NCBI GenBank assembly: GCA_905192935.1
Contig: CAJJMX010000030.1
Span: forward strand, 1 to 12,891
Origin: an uncultured Mailhella sp.
GTDB lineage: Bacteria; Desulfobacterota; Desulfovibrionia; Desulfovibrionales; Desulfovibrionaceae
Direction: 5' to 3'
DNA length: 12,891 nt
The position numbers and the translations under genes are program-made. Each line of letters begins with the position of its first letter. Position 1 is the first letter of the stretch. The notes beneath the pieces were generated by a model. The model was not told where the DNA came from and did no database searches. It saw only the letters and a list, made by a program, of their open reading frames with translations. This document shows positions 1-6,807 of this stretch, one piece after another.

Positions 1-1479
1 CTGCCGGAGAGCGGATCCTACACGGAGGAGGAGGCCCGCCGCGAAGCGGACCGCTGCATCCGCTGCTCCTGCATGCAGTGCGTGAAGGAATGCCCCTTCA
101 TGCAGAAATACAAGGAATTTCCCCGCGTCTACGCGCGCAAGCTCTACAACAACGCCTCCGTCGTCCGCGGCACGCGCACGGCCAACGTCATCATGAACGG
201 CTGCGCCCTGTGCGGACAGTGCGAGGAAATCTGCCCCGAGCATTTCTCCATGGCGGACCTGTGTCTTCAGGCAAGGCAGGACGCCGTGGAAAGGGACGTC
301 ATGCCCGCCTCGGCCCACGAATTCGCGCTTGAGGACATGGCTCAGGCCAGCGGTCTGGAAAGCGCGTTCCTTCTCGAAGATCCGGATGTCGCCGCCAAAG
401 GCGGACATGCCGCGTTCCTGTTCTTCCCCGGCTGTCAGCTGGCGGCCTCACGCGGCTCTCAGGTGCTTGCCATGTACCGGTATCTGCGGGAAAAACTGCC
501 GGGCGGCGTCACCCTCTACAGCAGCTGCTGCGGCATACCGGCCTGGTGGGCAGGCAGAGAAGCTCTTTTTGCCGAGCACGCAGAGAAGCTCCGCCAGGAC
601 TGGGAATCGTGCGGACGTCCGGAAATCCTCGCGGCATGTTCCTCCTGCATGACCGCCCTGAAAAAGGCCATGCCTGAAGCCGTCATCACCGCGCTCTGGT
701 CCAGGCTCGACGAGCTCATGCCCGAGCCCTTCAAAAGCGCTGCGCCCGAGGGCATGTGCGTGCAGGATCCCTGCGGAGCGCGCCATGATTCCGAATGGCA
801 GAGGGCCGTGCGCTCTCTGGCCGTCAAGGCGGGCATCCGTGTGGAAGAACCGAAGCGCACCGGCGCGGAAAGCGCCTGCTGCGGCTACGGCGGTCTCGTA
901 TGGAACGCGCAGCCCGACGTGGCCGACGCCATGGCGAAAAAACGCGCCGAAGAGTTCTCCCTTCCCGTGCTCACCTCCTGCATCATGTGTCATGACCGCT
1001 TTGCCACGGAAACGGAAAGCTGGCATCTTTTCGACATCCTTCCCCAGACTGCGGAACAGGGACATCCCGAAACCTCCTCTCCCGGACTTTCCGCCCGCCG
1101 TGCCGGACGCGCGGCCCTGAAGGAAGCGGCTCTCGAGGAATTTCTCGGGAAGAAGCCCGAGGTCAGGCACGACGAGGAACCCGTCCTTCTGCGCATTCCC
1201 GACGACGTGCGCGAGGCCATGGAGCGCCGCTACATCCTGCGGCAGGACGTGGCGACGGCCATTGCGGGCATGGAGAAGACCGGCGCCAGGTTCCTCAACA
1301 GGGAAAACGGTCACTTCGTGGGCTCATGGCGGCCGCGCAACGTGACCTTCTGGGTGGAATACACGGCCGATGCCGACGGCGGGTTCACGCTGGTGAAGGC
1401 CTGGTGCCATCGCATGGTGGTGGCCGGAGCCGTTCAGCCTGCGGAAAAGGTCATTCTGGAAGACAAGGTGCACGCCTAG
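1..1479 (+). CDS. NAD(P)/FAD-type oxidoreductase with dicluster ferredoxin and two CCG domains, 5'-truncated (DVU1558-like)
   Basis: The reading frame is open from base 1, and the first in-frame ATG (base 73) falls inside an iron-sulfur motif, so the true start lies upstream and 492 residues are visible. Cysteine codons at 55, 64, 70, 79 and 91 form CxxCxCxxCxxxCP. A second cluster motif has cysteines at 202, 211, 220 and 232 (CALCGQCEEICP). Two CCG (heterodisulfide-reductase type) domains follow, with CC pairs at 526-531 and 877-882 and a closing SCIMCHDRF near 976. The last 110 residues or so form a domain I do not recognise. The stretch before the first motif (YTEEEARREADRC) resembles the linker after an FAD/NAD(P)-binding reductase domain, so the missing N-terminus is probably a pyridine nucleotide-disulfide oxidoreductase domain. 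Likely role: cytoplasmic electron transfer between a nucleotide or thiol/disulfide couple and the molybdenum aldehyde oxidoreductase usually encoded next to it. First visible gene of the operon; the partner is inferred. Confidence 0.85.
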   Translation: MPESGSYTEEEARREADRCIRCSCMQCVKECPFMQKYKEFPRVYARKLYNNASVVRGTRTANVIMNGCALCGQCEEICPEHFSMADLCLQARQDAVERDVMPASAHEFALEDMAQASGLESAFLLEDPDVAAKGGHAAFLFFPGCQLAASRGSQVLAMYRYLREKLPGGVTLYSSCCGIPAWWAGREALFAEHAEKLRQDWESCGRPEILAACSSCMTALKKAMPEAVITALWSRLDELMPEPFKSAAPEGMCVQDPCGARHDSEWQRAVRSLAVKAGIRVEEPKRTGAESACCGYGGLVWNAQPDVADAMAKKRAEEFSLPVLTSCIMCHDRFATETESWHLFDILPQTAEQGHPETSSPGLSARRAGRAALKEAALEEFLGKKPEVRHDEEPVLLRIPDDVREAMERRYILRQDVATAIAGMEKTGARFLNRENGHFVGSWRPRNVTFWVEYTADADGGFTLVKAWCHRMVVAGAVQPAEKVILEDKVHA

Positions 1480-1506
1480 GCGCGCTTTCAGCAATACGAG
1501 GTTAAT

Positions 1507-1722
1507 ATGGCTCTGGAACCGAATTTCACCACGGATGAAGGCGACTGGATCTGCGCAAGGTGTCATGTGCCGCTTGAACAGATCAAGGTGCAGGCGCTCT
1601 ACATGCACAGCGCCTTCGACGTCATTCTTCCCCGCTGTCCCTCCTGCGGGCTGACGCTCATTCCCCAGTCCCTGGCGGAAGGCAAGATGGCGGAAGTGGA
1701 AGCCCTGCTGGAAGACAAGTAG
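1507..1722 (+). CDS. Small two-CxxC redox or zinc-ribbon protein (DVU1557-like)
   Basis: A 71-residue protein with two CxxC pairs, C16/C19 (CARC) and C44/C47 (CPSCG), the layout of a rubredoxin-like or zinc-ribbon fold that binds one metal through four cysteines. There is no signal peptide or membrane segment, so it should be cytoplasmic. The start is supported by GAGG at 1498-1501, five bases before the ATG, and by the stop of the previous gene 27 bases upstream. The next gene's ATG follows its TAG directly, which indicates translational coupling. It matches the small redox protein I remember as a constant member of this cluster. Whether it carries Fe (electron transfer to or from the dicluster reductase) or Zn (structural or scaffold) cannot be told from sequence. 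Confidence 0.85.
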   Translation: MALEPNFTTDEGDWICARCHVPLEQIKVQALYMHSAFDVILPRCPSCGLTLIPQSLAEGKMAEVEALLEDK

Positions 1723-2460
1723 ATGACCGGAACGAACCTGCCTCTGTATGCCTCAGACTCGTTTCGGCGCATCGCGGGCGAGACCTGGCGGCCCGGCGGC
1801 ACGGCGCTCACGCGTCATGCCCTTGAGCTCTGCCGCTTTGCGCCAGGAGCGGACATTCTCGACATAGGCTGCGGACAGGGAGCAAGTCTCGAGCTTGTGC
1901 GCGCTCTCGGTCTGCACGGCACGGGTCTCGACAGGGAAAGGGCCATGACGAAGGACTTTCCCTTCGTGCAGGCCGACGCCGGGGATCCTCCCTTTCCCCC
2001 GGCCTCCTTCGACGGCATCCTGTGCGAATGCGTGCTCTCGCTTCTGCCGGATGCCGCTCTTGCCCTGCGGCGCTTTGCCGGCATCCTGAGACCGGACGGA
2101 AAACTGGTGCTCTCCGATCTCTACGTGCGCTCTTCCTCCGTCCCTTCCGGGACGATGATTCACGGCTCATCCTGCCTTGCCGGGGCGCGGACCAGACAGG
2201 AACTTGAAGCTTTGCTTGAACAAAGCGGTCTTGTCCTGCTCCGTTTCGAGGATCATACTTCAAGTCTGAAGGAGCTGGCCGCCCGCCTGCTCTGGTACGG
2301 GGACGAAAGTCTCTGCGCCCTTCTTCGCGGAAAAGCCCCGGGCAAGGACACGGGCCGCGTCAGCGGCGACTGCGCCTGCGGTTCCCTCCGCCCCGGAGGA
2401 ACGCGCATGGGCTACGGCCTGTGGATAGCCGCACCCCGTGCGCCCGTGCCGAATCGCTGA
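1723..2460 (+). CDS. Class I SAM-dependent methyltransferase of the aldehyde oxidoreductase cluster (DVU1556-like)
   Basis: 245 residues. Rossmann methyltransferase motif I is ILDIGCGQG at residues 45-53, and the acidic residue that binds the SAM ribose is D70 in GTGLDRE. A motif IV-like region (ADAGDPPFPPASFDGILCE) and a post-motif strand (LRPDGKLVLSDLY) follow in the normal order. The substrate is unknown. The N-terminal RPGG and the cysteine-containing tail (C217 and C219, DCACGS) lie outside the standard fold and look like family-specific features. The ATG touches the stop of the small redox gene, so it is probably translated by coupling. It always keeps company with a radical SAM gene and an XdhC gene in the clusters I recall, which points to modification of a cofactor, protein or small molecule in oxidoreductase maturation rather than general metabolism. 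I recall NCBI calling this family TrsM but am not certain. Confidence 0.85.
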   Translation: MTGTNLPLYASDSFRRIAGETWRPGGTALTRHALELCRFAPGADILDIGCGQGASLELVRALGLHGTGLDRERAMTKDFPFVQADAGDPPFPPASFDGILCECVLSLLPDAALALRRFAGILRPDGKLVLSDLYVRSSSVPSGTMIHGSSCLAGARTRQELEALLEQSGLVLLRFEDHTSSLKELAARLLWYGDESLCALLRGKAPGKDTGRVSGDCACGSLRPGGTRMGYGLWIAAPRAPVPNR

Positions 2461-2640
2461 CTGCCGGACGCAGACTTTCCGCCGTCTTTTTCTCTTTGGC
2501 GCAGCATGAGCTCCCGCCGTCCGCCTCCGCCCGGAAGAAGGAAGGCCCCGGATCCCGGTACTGCGCTTTTCCGCCGACCATACCGAAAACGCCCCCGGCG
2601 CCCCCGACGCTTCGGGCAACAAGATTTCAAGGAGTTCCCC
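2461..2640 (+). other. 180-bp gap inside the operon
   Basis: This is the only sizeable gap in an operon whose other junctions are -32 to +27 bases. It has a T-rich stretch at 2485-2497 after a weak four-base inverted pair (2467-2470 with 2483-2486), too poor to call a terminator. It ends in a good ribosome site, AAGGAG (2629-2634), before the ATG at 2641. The downstream frame stays open back to an ATG at 2506, but the extra 45 residues are arginine/proline-rich and unlike the family, so I read them as non-coding. I see no convincing sigma70 promoter. It may hold an internal processing or regulatory site. Confidence 0.5.
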
Positions 2641-3105
2641 ATGAATGCCCTACTACTGGACCTGCTCCCCTATGTACGCAAGGGATACTGCTGTTCCCAG
2701 CTGCTTCTGGCCCTTGCAAGGCAGCTCGACGACACGGAAGATACCGGTCTCATGTGCGCCATGCGGGGACTGTGCCACGGCATAGGCCAGTCCGGCGGCC
2801 CCTGCGGTCTGCTTACGGGCGGGGCGGCCGTGCTGGCATGGCTTTCCTCCAAAAATGAGGAGGAGCCCCATCCCATGCTCGACGCCATGACCAACGAGTA
2901 CGCGACATGGTTCATGGAACGGCCCCGGGACTTCGGCGGCACGGGCTGCGAAAACGTGTCCTCTGGACTTGCCGCCGCCTCCGGCACGCCCATCCCCGAA
3001 GGCGGCATGCCGCCCATGGAGCTCTGCGGCGATCTTCTTGCGGAATGCTGGGAAAAGATACTGGACATCTGCGAGTCCTACGGGCTCGACGCGGCGGGGA
3101 ACTGA
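2641..3105 (+). CDS. C-GCAxxG-C-C family protein (DVU1555-like)
   Basis: 154 residues with the spaced cysteine pattern of the C-GCAxxG-C-C (C_GC axxG_C_C) family: GYCCSQ at residues 15-20, a central GLCHGIGQSGGPCGLLTGG (residues 43-61) where PCGLLTGG stands for the GCAxxG core, FGGTGC ending at C103, and further cysteines in ELCGDLLAECWEKILDIC near the C-terminus. The family is thought to bind iron-sulfur clusters or take part in redox chemistry, but to my knowledge its biochemistry is largely unsettled. No signal peptide is visible. The start is fixed by AAGGAG at 2629-2634 and by family length; a longer in-frame start at 2506 would add an implausible basic leader. It ends one base before the radical SAM gene's ATG. 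As a Cys-rich partner placed directly before a Cys-rich radical SAM enzyme, it could be a cluster donor, electron donor or substrate. That is inference. Confidence 0.85.
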   Translation: MNALLLDLLPYVRKGYCCSQLLLALARQLDDTEDTGLMCAMRGLCHGIGQSGGPCGLLTGGAAVLAWLSSKNEEEPHPMLDAMTNEYATWFMERPRDFGGTGCENVSSGLAAASGTPIPEGGMPPMELCGDLLAECWEKILDICESYGLDAAGN

Positions 3106-3106
3106 C

Positions 3107-4489
3107 ATGCTGCTTGCCCAGACCCAGAGCCTGTGCCCCGTCTGTCTGCGCCTTGTGGACGCGGGCTATTACCGTGAAGGCGATGCCGTCCATCTCCGCA
3201 AGAGCTGCCCGGAGCACGGCGTCTTTACCGTTCCGGCATGGAAGGAAGGCGAAGGCATGCCGTCCTTTGCCCGATGGCGGCAGAGCGCGCGCATTCCCGC
3301 CTATCCCGCGCATCCGGCCACGGACGTGGAAAAAGGCTGTCCCTTCGACTGCGGCCTGTGCCCGGAGCACGTCCAGCACACATGCACGGGACTCATCGAA
3401 GTGACCATGCGCTGTTCCCTGGGCTGCCCCGTGTGCTATGCCCGTGCGGGAAACGCCTCCGAAGATCCGCCCCTTGAGGACATAGGCAGACAGCTCGACG
3501 CCCTCTCCCGCGCTTCCGGTCCCTGCAACGTGCAGCTCTCCGGCGGCGAGCCCACGGAACGCGACGATCTGCCCGCCGTCATCCGCATGGCCAAAGAAAA
3601 AGGCTTTTCCCTCGTGCAGGTGAACACCAACGGCCTGCGCCTCGGCAGGGAAGACGGGTATGCCGAAAGCCTCCGCGAGGCCGGGCTCGATTCCGTGTAT
3701 CTTCAGTTCGACGGCGTGAGCGACGAGGTGTTCCGCACGCTGCGGGGCCGGGACTGCCTTGCGCTGAAGCAGGAGGCCGTGGATGCCTGCGCCCGGGCAG
3801 GACTCGGCGTGGTGCTGGTATGCACGCTGGTGCGCGGCGTCAACGACCATGAGGTCGGAAAGCTTCTCGACTACGCCCTCTCTCAGGGCAGTCATGTGCG
3901 CGGTCTGCACTTTCAGCCCGTGTCCTCCTTCGGGCGATTCCCCTGGGACATGGACGAAGCGCCCCGCATCACCCTGCCGGAGCTCATGGCGGCTCTGGAG
4001 CGTCAGAGCGGCGGCATGGTGAAGACGGAGCATTTTCATGCGCCTTCCTGCGAGCATCCGCTCTGCTCCTTCAGCGCCGTGTACGGCAGAAAAAACGACG
4101 GCACGCTCGGCGATCCCATAGGCGCGGCCTGCTGTTCCGGCAGCACGTCTCCGGCCGGAGCGTCGCCCCGCCTGGTGGACAACGCCGAAGGCTCGCGCGC
4201 GTCCCGGGCCTTCACCGCCGCGCACTGGAAGGCTCCGGAACAGAAGCATCTGTCTCTTTCCGACGCCTTTTCCCGCTTCATCGCCGATCTTGGCGCGGAC
4301 AGGCGCTTTACGCTGTCGGCCATGGCCTTTCAGGATGCCCTCAGCCTCGACGTGGAGCGCGTGCGCGGCTGCTGCATCCATGTGGTCGCTCCGGACGGAA
4401 GACTCATTCCCTTCTGTCTCTACAACCTGACGAGCTTCGACAATATTCCTCTTTACCGCTCCGCGCCGAAGAGAGGCGACCGGTCATGA
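3107..4489 (+). CDS. trsS: Radical SAM protein TrsS type, cysteine form; resembles the Tes/MJ0619 radical SAM group
   Basis: 460 residues. The radical SAM motif is CSLGCPVC with C103, C107 and C110, followed by LSGGEPT and VNTNGLRL in the usual order. Extra metal sites surround it: an N-terminal SLCPVC (C10, C13) plus KSCPEHG (C34), then GCPFDCGLCPEH with C78, C82 and C85 just before the core motif. The C-terminus has paired cysteines C342/C343 and C422/C423 and ends with PDGRLIPFCLYN. This layout is that of the Tes/MJ0619-like enzymes, which carry several auxiliary iron-sulfur clusters and include methylases and a lipid C-C bond former. The name TrsS is recalled from NCBI's radical SAM (seleno)protein TrsS; relatives may be selenoproteins, but no in-frame TGA is read here. 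The start at 3107 is set by the CPxC-containing N-terminus and GGGGA at 3096-3100. It overlaps the ligase gene by four bases (ATGA). Substrate unknown. Confidence 0.85.
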   Translation: MLLAQTQSLCPVCLRLVDAGYYREGDAVHLRKSCPEHGVFTVPAWKEGEGMPSFARWRQSARIPAYPAHPATDVEKGCPFDCGLCPEHVQHTCTGLIEVTMRCSLGCPVCYARAGNASEDPPLEDIGRQLDALSRASGPCNVQLSGGEPTERDDLPAVIRMAKEKGFSLVQVNTNGLRLGREDGYAESLREAGLDSVYLQFDGVSDEVFRTLRGRDCLALKQEAVDACARAGLGVVLVCTLVRGVNDHEVGKLLDYALSQGSHVRGLHFQPVSSFGRFPWDMDEAPRITLPELMAALERQSGGMVKTEHFHAPSCEHPLCSFSAVYGRKNDGTLGDPIGAACCSGSTSPAGASPRLVDNAEGSRASRAFTAAHWKAPEQKHLSLSDAFSRFIADLGADRRFTLSAMAFQDALSLDVERVRGCCIHVVAPDGRLIPFCLYNLTSFDNIPLYRSAPKRGDRS

Positions 4490-5589
4490 AGATGTCTTCT
4501 CTCTCTCCTTCTCCGCTGGACGCCTGGCTCGATGCTCAGTGCCCGGGCGATCCCGCCGCTTCCTTTCCCGAGCGTCTTGAAGCCGCCCGCATCGAGGCTC
4601 TGAACCGCACCCTGCACCGGGCCTTTTCCCTGAGCCGCCGGTACCGCCGCACCCTGAAGGGCTTCGACCTCGATATGCAGAGCGCGGACGACATCAGGAA
4701 GCTTCCCTTCACCACGCCTGAGGATCTTCACGATTACAGGGAATTTCTCTGCGTGCCTCAGGGCGACGTGCAGCGCATCGTCACGCTCCAGACCTCCGGC
4801 TCCACGAGCATGCCGAAGCGCATCGCCTTTTCCGAGGGCGATCTTGCCCGCACGGCCTCGTTCTTCGCCACGGGCATGGCGCAGCTCGTGCATCCGGGAG
4901 AGCGTCTCATGGTACTTCTGCCGGGAGCCCGGTGTCCCGACGGCGTGACGGATCTTCTGCGGCAGGCGCTCTCGCCCTCGGGCGTGGACGTGGTGCCCGG
5001 AAATCCCGAAGCCTCCTTCGACACGCTGCGCGACGATCTTTCGCGCCGGCAGCCGCAGTGTCTCGTGGCCGCGCCCCATCAGCTCGCCGCGCTTCTTGAG
5101 GCCTCGCGGGACGAAACGTTCCGCCGTCTGGCCTCCTGCGTGAACGGCATACAGTCAAGCGGAGACATCCTTGATGCCGCCGTGCGCGACGGTCTTGAAC
5201 AGGCGCTCGACGGCGGGGTGCTCGACCACTACGGCATGACGGAAACGTGCTTCGGCGGCGGCGTGCAGTGCATGGCGAAGAACGGCTATCATCTGCGCGA
5301 GCTGGACCTTTTTCTGGAAATTCTGGATCCGGTTTCCCTTGAGCCCGTGCCGGACGGAGAAACCGGAGAAATCATTCTGACGACCCTCAACAGGGAGGCC
5401 ATGCCCCTCATACGCTACCGCACCGGCGACGCGGCGGCATGGCTTCCCGGTCCCTGCGCCTGCGGAAGTCCTCTCAGACGGCTTTCCTCCCTGCGGGGAC
5501 GCTATGTCCGTATCGACGGCACGCCGGTGCTGCGTCTCGTCCGTAAAGGAGGTTTTTATGCAAGAACTGCTGCGTCTTCTGTGTTCTGA
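4486..5589 (+). CDS. PaaK-like adenylate-forming enzyme (AMP-dependent CoA ligase family, DVU1553-like), short C-terminus
   Basis: 367 residues. ATP-binding motif A3 is TSGSTSMPK at residues 103-111, with Ser where Gly is usual. A5 is DHYGMTE (247-253) and A7 is RYRTGD (310-315), with D315 expected to contact the ATP ribose. A CACG motif follows, as in phenylacetate-CoA ligases. Such enzymes activate a carboxylate as acyl-AMP and then transfer it to CoA. The protein stops about 52 residues after D315, where PaaK homologues would begin the lid domain of about 100 residues that carries the second-half-reaction surface and the A10 lysine, so only adenylation may be possible. Its last 32 bases overlap the XdhC gene in another frame, and it shares ATGA with the upstream radical SAM gene, so translation is coupled on both sides. 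A second ATG at 4492 is an equally good start. The acid substrate is unknown. Confidence 0.8.
   Translation: MKMSSLSPSPLDAWLDAQCPGDPAASFPERLEAARIEALNRTLHRAFSLSRRYRRTLKGFDLDMQSADDIRKLPFTTPEDLHDYREFLCVPQGDVQRIVTLQTSGSTSMPKRIAFSEGDLARTASFFATGMAQLVHPGERLMVLLPGARCPDGVTDLLRQALSPSGVDVVPGNPEASFDTLRDDLSRRQPQCLVAAPHQLAALLEASRDETFRRLASCVNGIQSSGDILDAAVRDGLEQALDGGVLDHYGMTETCFGGGVQCMAKNGYHLRELDLFLEILDPVSLEPVPDGETGEIILTTLNREAMPLIRYRTGDAAAWLPGPCACGSPLRRLSSLRGRYVRIDGTPVLRLVRKGGFYARTAASSVF
5546..5552 (+). promoter_or_regulatory. Strong Shine-Dalgarno deciding the XdhC start
   Basis: AAGGAGG lies five bases before the ATG at 5558, inside the end of the ligase gene. It is the best ribosome site in the operon and chooses 5558 over an in-frame ATG at 5504, which would add 18 unlikely residues. 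Confidence 0.85.
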
Positions 5590-6601
5590 GCTGGCGGCGG
5601 GAAGGCCTGCCGCCATGGCTACCGTGGTGTTTCAGGCAGGCTCCGCGCCGCGCGGGGCAGGTTCCCGTCTTCTGGCCGGGCCTTCGGGCCTGCTCGGCGG
5701 GACCACGGGCGGAGGTCTGGCCGAGGCGAAAGTCATCGAGGCCTGCCGGAAGGCCTGTGAAACGCAGGAAGCCTGTGTGCTCGACATCGCCATGGACGGC
5801 ACGCTGGCCGCACGCTCGGAAATGATCTGCGGCGGACAGGTGCGCGTGCTCATCGAGCCCTTCGCGCCTAACCGGGAAGAACTCGTGCGCACGGCCTCTC
5901 TGGCCCTGGCGGCTGCCGAAGGCGCAGGCTGCCGCATCGTGCGGCCCTATCCCTGCTCACGCACGGCATGGACGCTTCTTCATGACGACGGAGAGACGGA
6001 CGGCGCTCCTCTGGCCGAAGACGTGAAAAAAGCCCTTCTCGCCGCGCCCCTCGACGAAGCCGCCCTCGTTCCCTGCGGCGGATCCACGTATTTCTGTGAA
6101 AGCTGCCGTCCGCCGGAACGCATGATCATCGTGGGCGGCGGCCACGTGTCGCGGCCCACGGCGGCCATCGCCGGCCTCACCGGCTTTGCCGTGCATGTGC
6201 TCGACGACAGACCGGAATACGCGAACAGAGGACGCTTCCCCAACGCCGAGGTGCACGTCACGCCCGAGTATGCCGACTGCTTCGGGCCTCTTCGCATCAC
6301 GCCGCGCGACTATATCGTCATCGTCACCCGGGGACACCTTTTCGACGGCGTGGCTGCGGAACAGGCTCTCAGAACGCCCGCGCACTACATCGGCATGATA
6401 GGCAGCACGCGCAAGCGTCAGCAGATCTACGCAAGGCTTCTGGAATCCGGCTTCACCGAGCAGGACCTTGCCCGCATCCATGCGCCCATCGGTCTCGACA
6501 TCGGTGCGGAAACGCCGGAAGAAATCGCCGTGAGCATCCTTGCCGAGTGCATCGCCGTGCGTCGTCACGCCCCCTCGCCCGTGGCATGGAGGAAAAAGTA
6601 G
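5558..6601 (+). CDS. XdhC family aldehyde oxidoreductase maturation factor (DVU1552-like)
   Basis: 347 residues. The N-terminal XdhC/CoxI domain has GSAPRGAGSR (28-37), GGTTGGGLAE (47-56) and the conserved CGGQ with C91. The C-terminal Rossmann domain has IIVGGGHVS (from residue 190), GMIGSTRKR (279-287), and a closing segment with HAPIGLDIGAETPEEIAVSI. XdhC proteins bind molybdenum cofactor (as the cytosine dinucleotide in related systems), help exchange the oxo ligand for the essential sulfido ligand, and deliver the cofactor to xanthine dehydrogenase-family enzymes. The likely client is the MCD-containing aldehyde oxidoreductase expected upstream of the window. No signal peptide, so cytoplasmic, where the cofactor is loaded. 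Last gene of the operon; a terminator begins 37 bases after its stop. The start is fixed by the AAGGAGG site within the ligase gene. Confidence 0.9.
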   Translation: MQELLRLLCSELAAGRPAAMATVVFQAGSAPRGAGSRLLAGPSGLLGGTTGGGLAEAKVIEACRKACETQEACVLDIAMDGTLAARSEMICGGQVRVLIEPFAPNREELVRTASLALAAAEGAGCRIVRPYPCSRTAWTLLHDDGETDGAPLAEDVKKALLAAPLDEAALVPCGGSTYFCESCRPPERMIIVGGGHVSRPTAAIAGLTGFAVHVLDDRPEYANRGRFPNAEVHVTPEYADCFGPLRITPRDYIVIVTRGHLFDGVAAEQALRTPAHYIGMIGSTRKRQQIYARLLESGFTEQDLARIHAPIGLDIGAETPEEIAVSILAECIAVRRHAPSPVAWRKK

Positions 6602-6638
6602 CGGGCGCATCGTCCGCTCTTGGGCCCGGCAGTCGATG

Positions 6639-6680
6639 AAAAGGGGCGGAAGGTCTCCTTCGCCCCTTTTCGGAATTTTT
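6639..6680 (+). terminator. Rho-independent terminator of the operon
   Basis: A 12-bp stem pairs 6639-6650 (AAAAGGGGCGGA) with 6659-6670 (TTCGCCCCTTTT), with one G-T pair and an eight-base loop. The right arm runs into TTTT and, after CGGAA, a further run of six T (6676-6681). It separates the XdhC gene from the nucleotidyltransferase gene. A small second hairpin, TCTGCC/GGCAGA (6681-6695), follows. Confidence 0.8.
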
Positions 6681-6740
6681 TCTGCCGAAGGCAGACGGAA
6701 CGGCATCCTCGCGTCATGGCCCGTGTTCCGCCGCCGGGCT

Positions 6741-6768
6741 TTGCAAATGCCGGCAGAAGAGCTATGAT
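6741..6768 (+). promoter_or_regulatory. Predicted sigma70 promoter for the nucleotidyltransferase-HD gene
   Basis: TTGCAA (6741-6746), a 16-base spacer and TATGAT (6763-6768) match the -35 and -10 consensus at 4/6 and 5/6. Shifting the -35 by one base gives TTTGCA with a 17-base spacer. Transcription would start near 6775 and leave a leader of about 33 bases. That leader holds a short inverted repeat, TTCAA/TTGAA (6786-6802), which overlaps the weak GAAAG ribosome site. The promoter makes sense because the preceding terminator cuts this gene off from the operon. Predicted from sequence only. Confidence 0.55.
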
Positions 6769-6807
6769 CGTTTCCAACCTTATTCTTCAACCTTTGCTTG
6801 AAAGATC

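Noticed and set aside
2498..2511. GG-N10-GC spacing resembling a sigma54 promoter (TGGCGC ... GAGC).
   Set aside because: The -12 element is poor and such spacing is common by chance in GC-rich DNA.
2506..2640. In-frame upstream extension of the C-GCAxxG-C-C gene to the ATG at 2506.
   Set aside because: The added 45 residues are Arg/Pro-rich and unlike the family, while AAGGAG sits at the right distance before 2641.
2912..4381. A 489-codon open frame on the minus strand opposite the radical SAM gene.
   Set aside because: The plus strand encodes an unmistakable radical SAM protein; the minus product is an alanine-, glycine- and histidine-rich shadow.
3107..4489. Possibility that the radical SAM gene encodes a selenoprotein here.
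   Set aside because: No in-frame TGA occurs before the terminal stop, so no selenocysteine codon is needed; the cysteine form is complete.
5504..5557. Upstream ATG for the XdhC gene at 5504.
   Set aside because: The added residues do not resemble the family, and the strong AAGGAGG site points to 5558.
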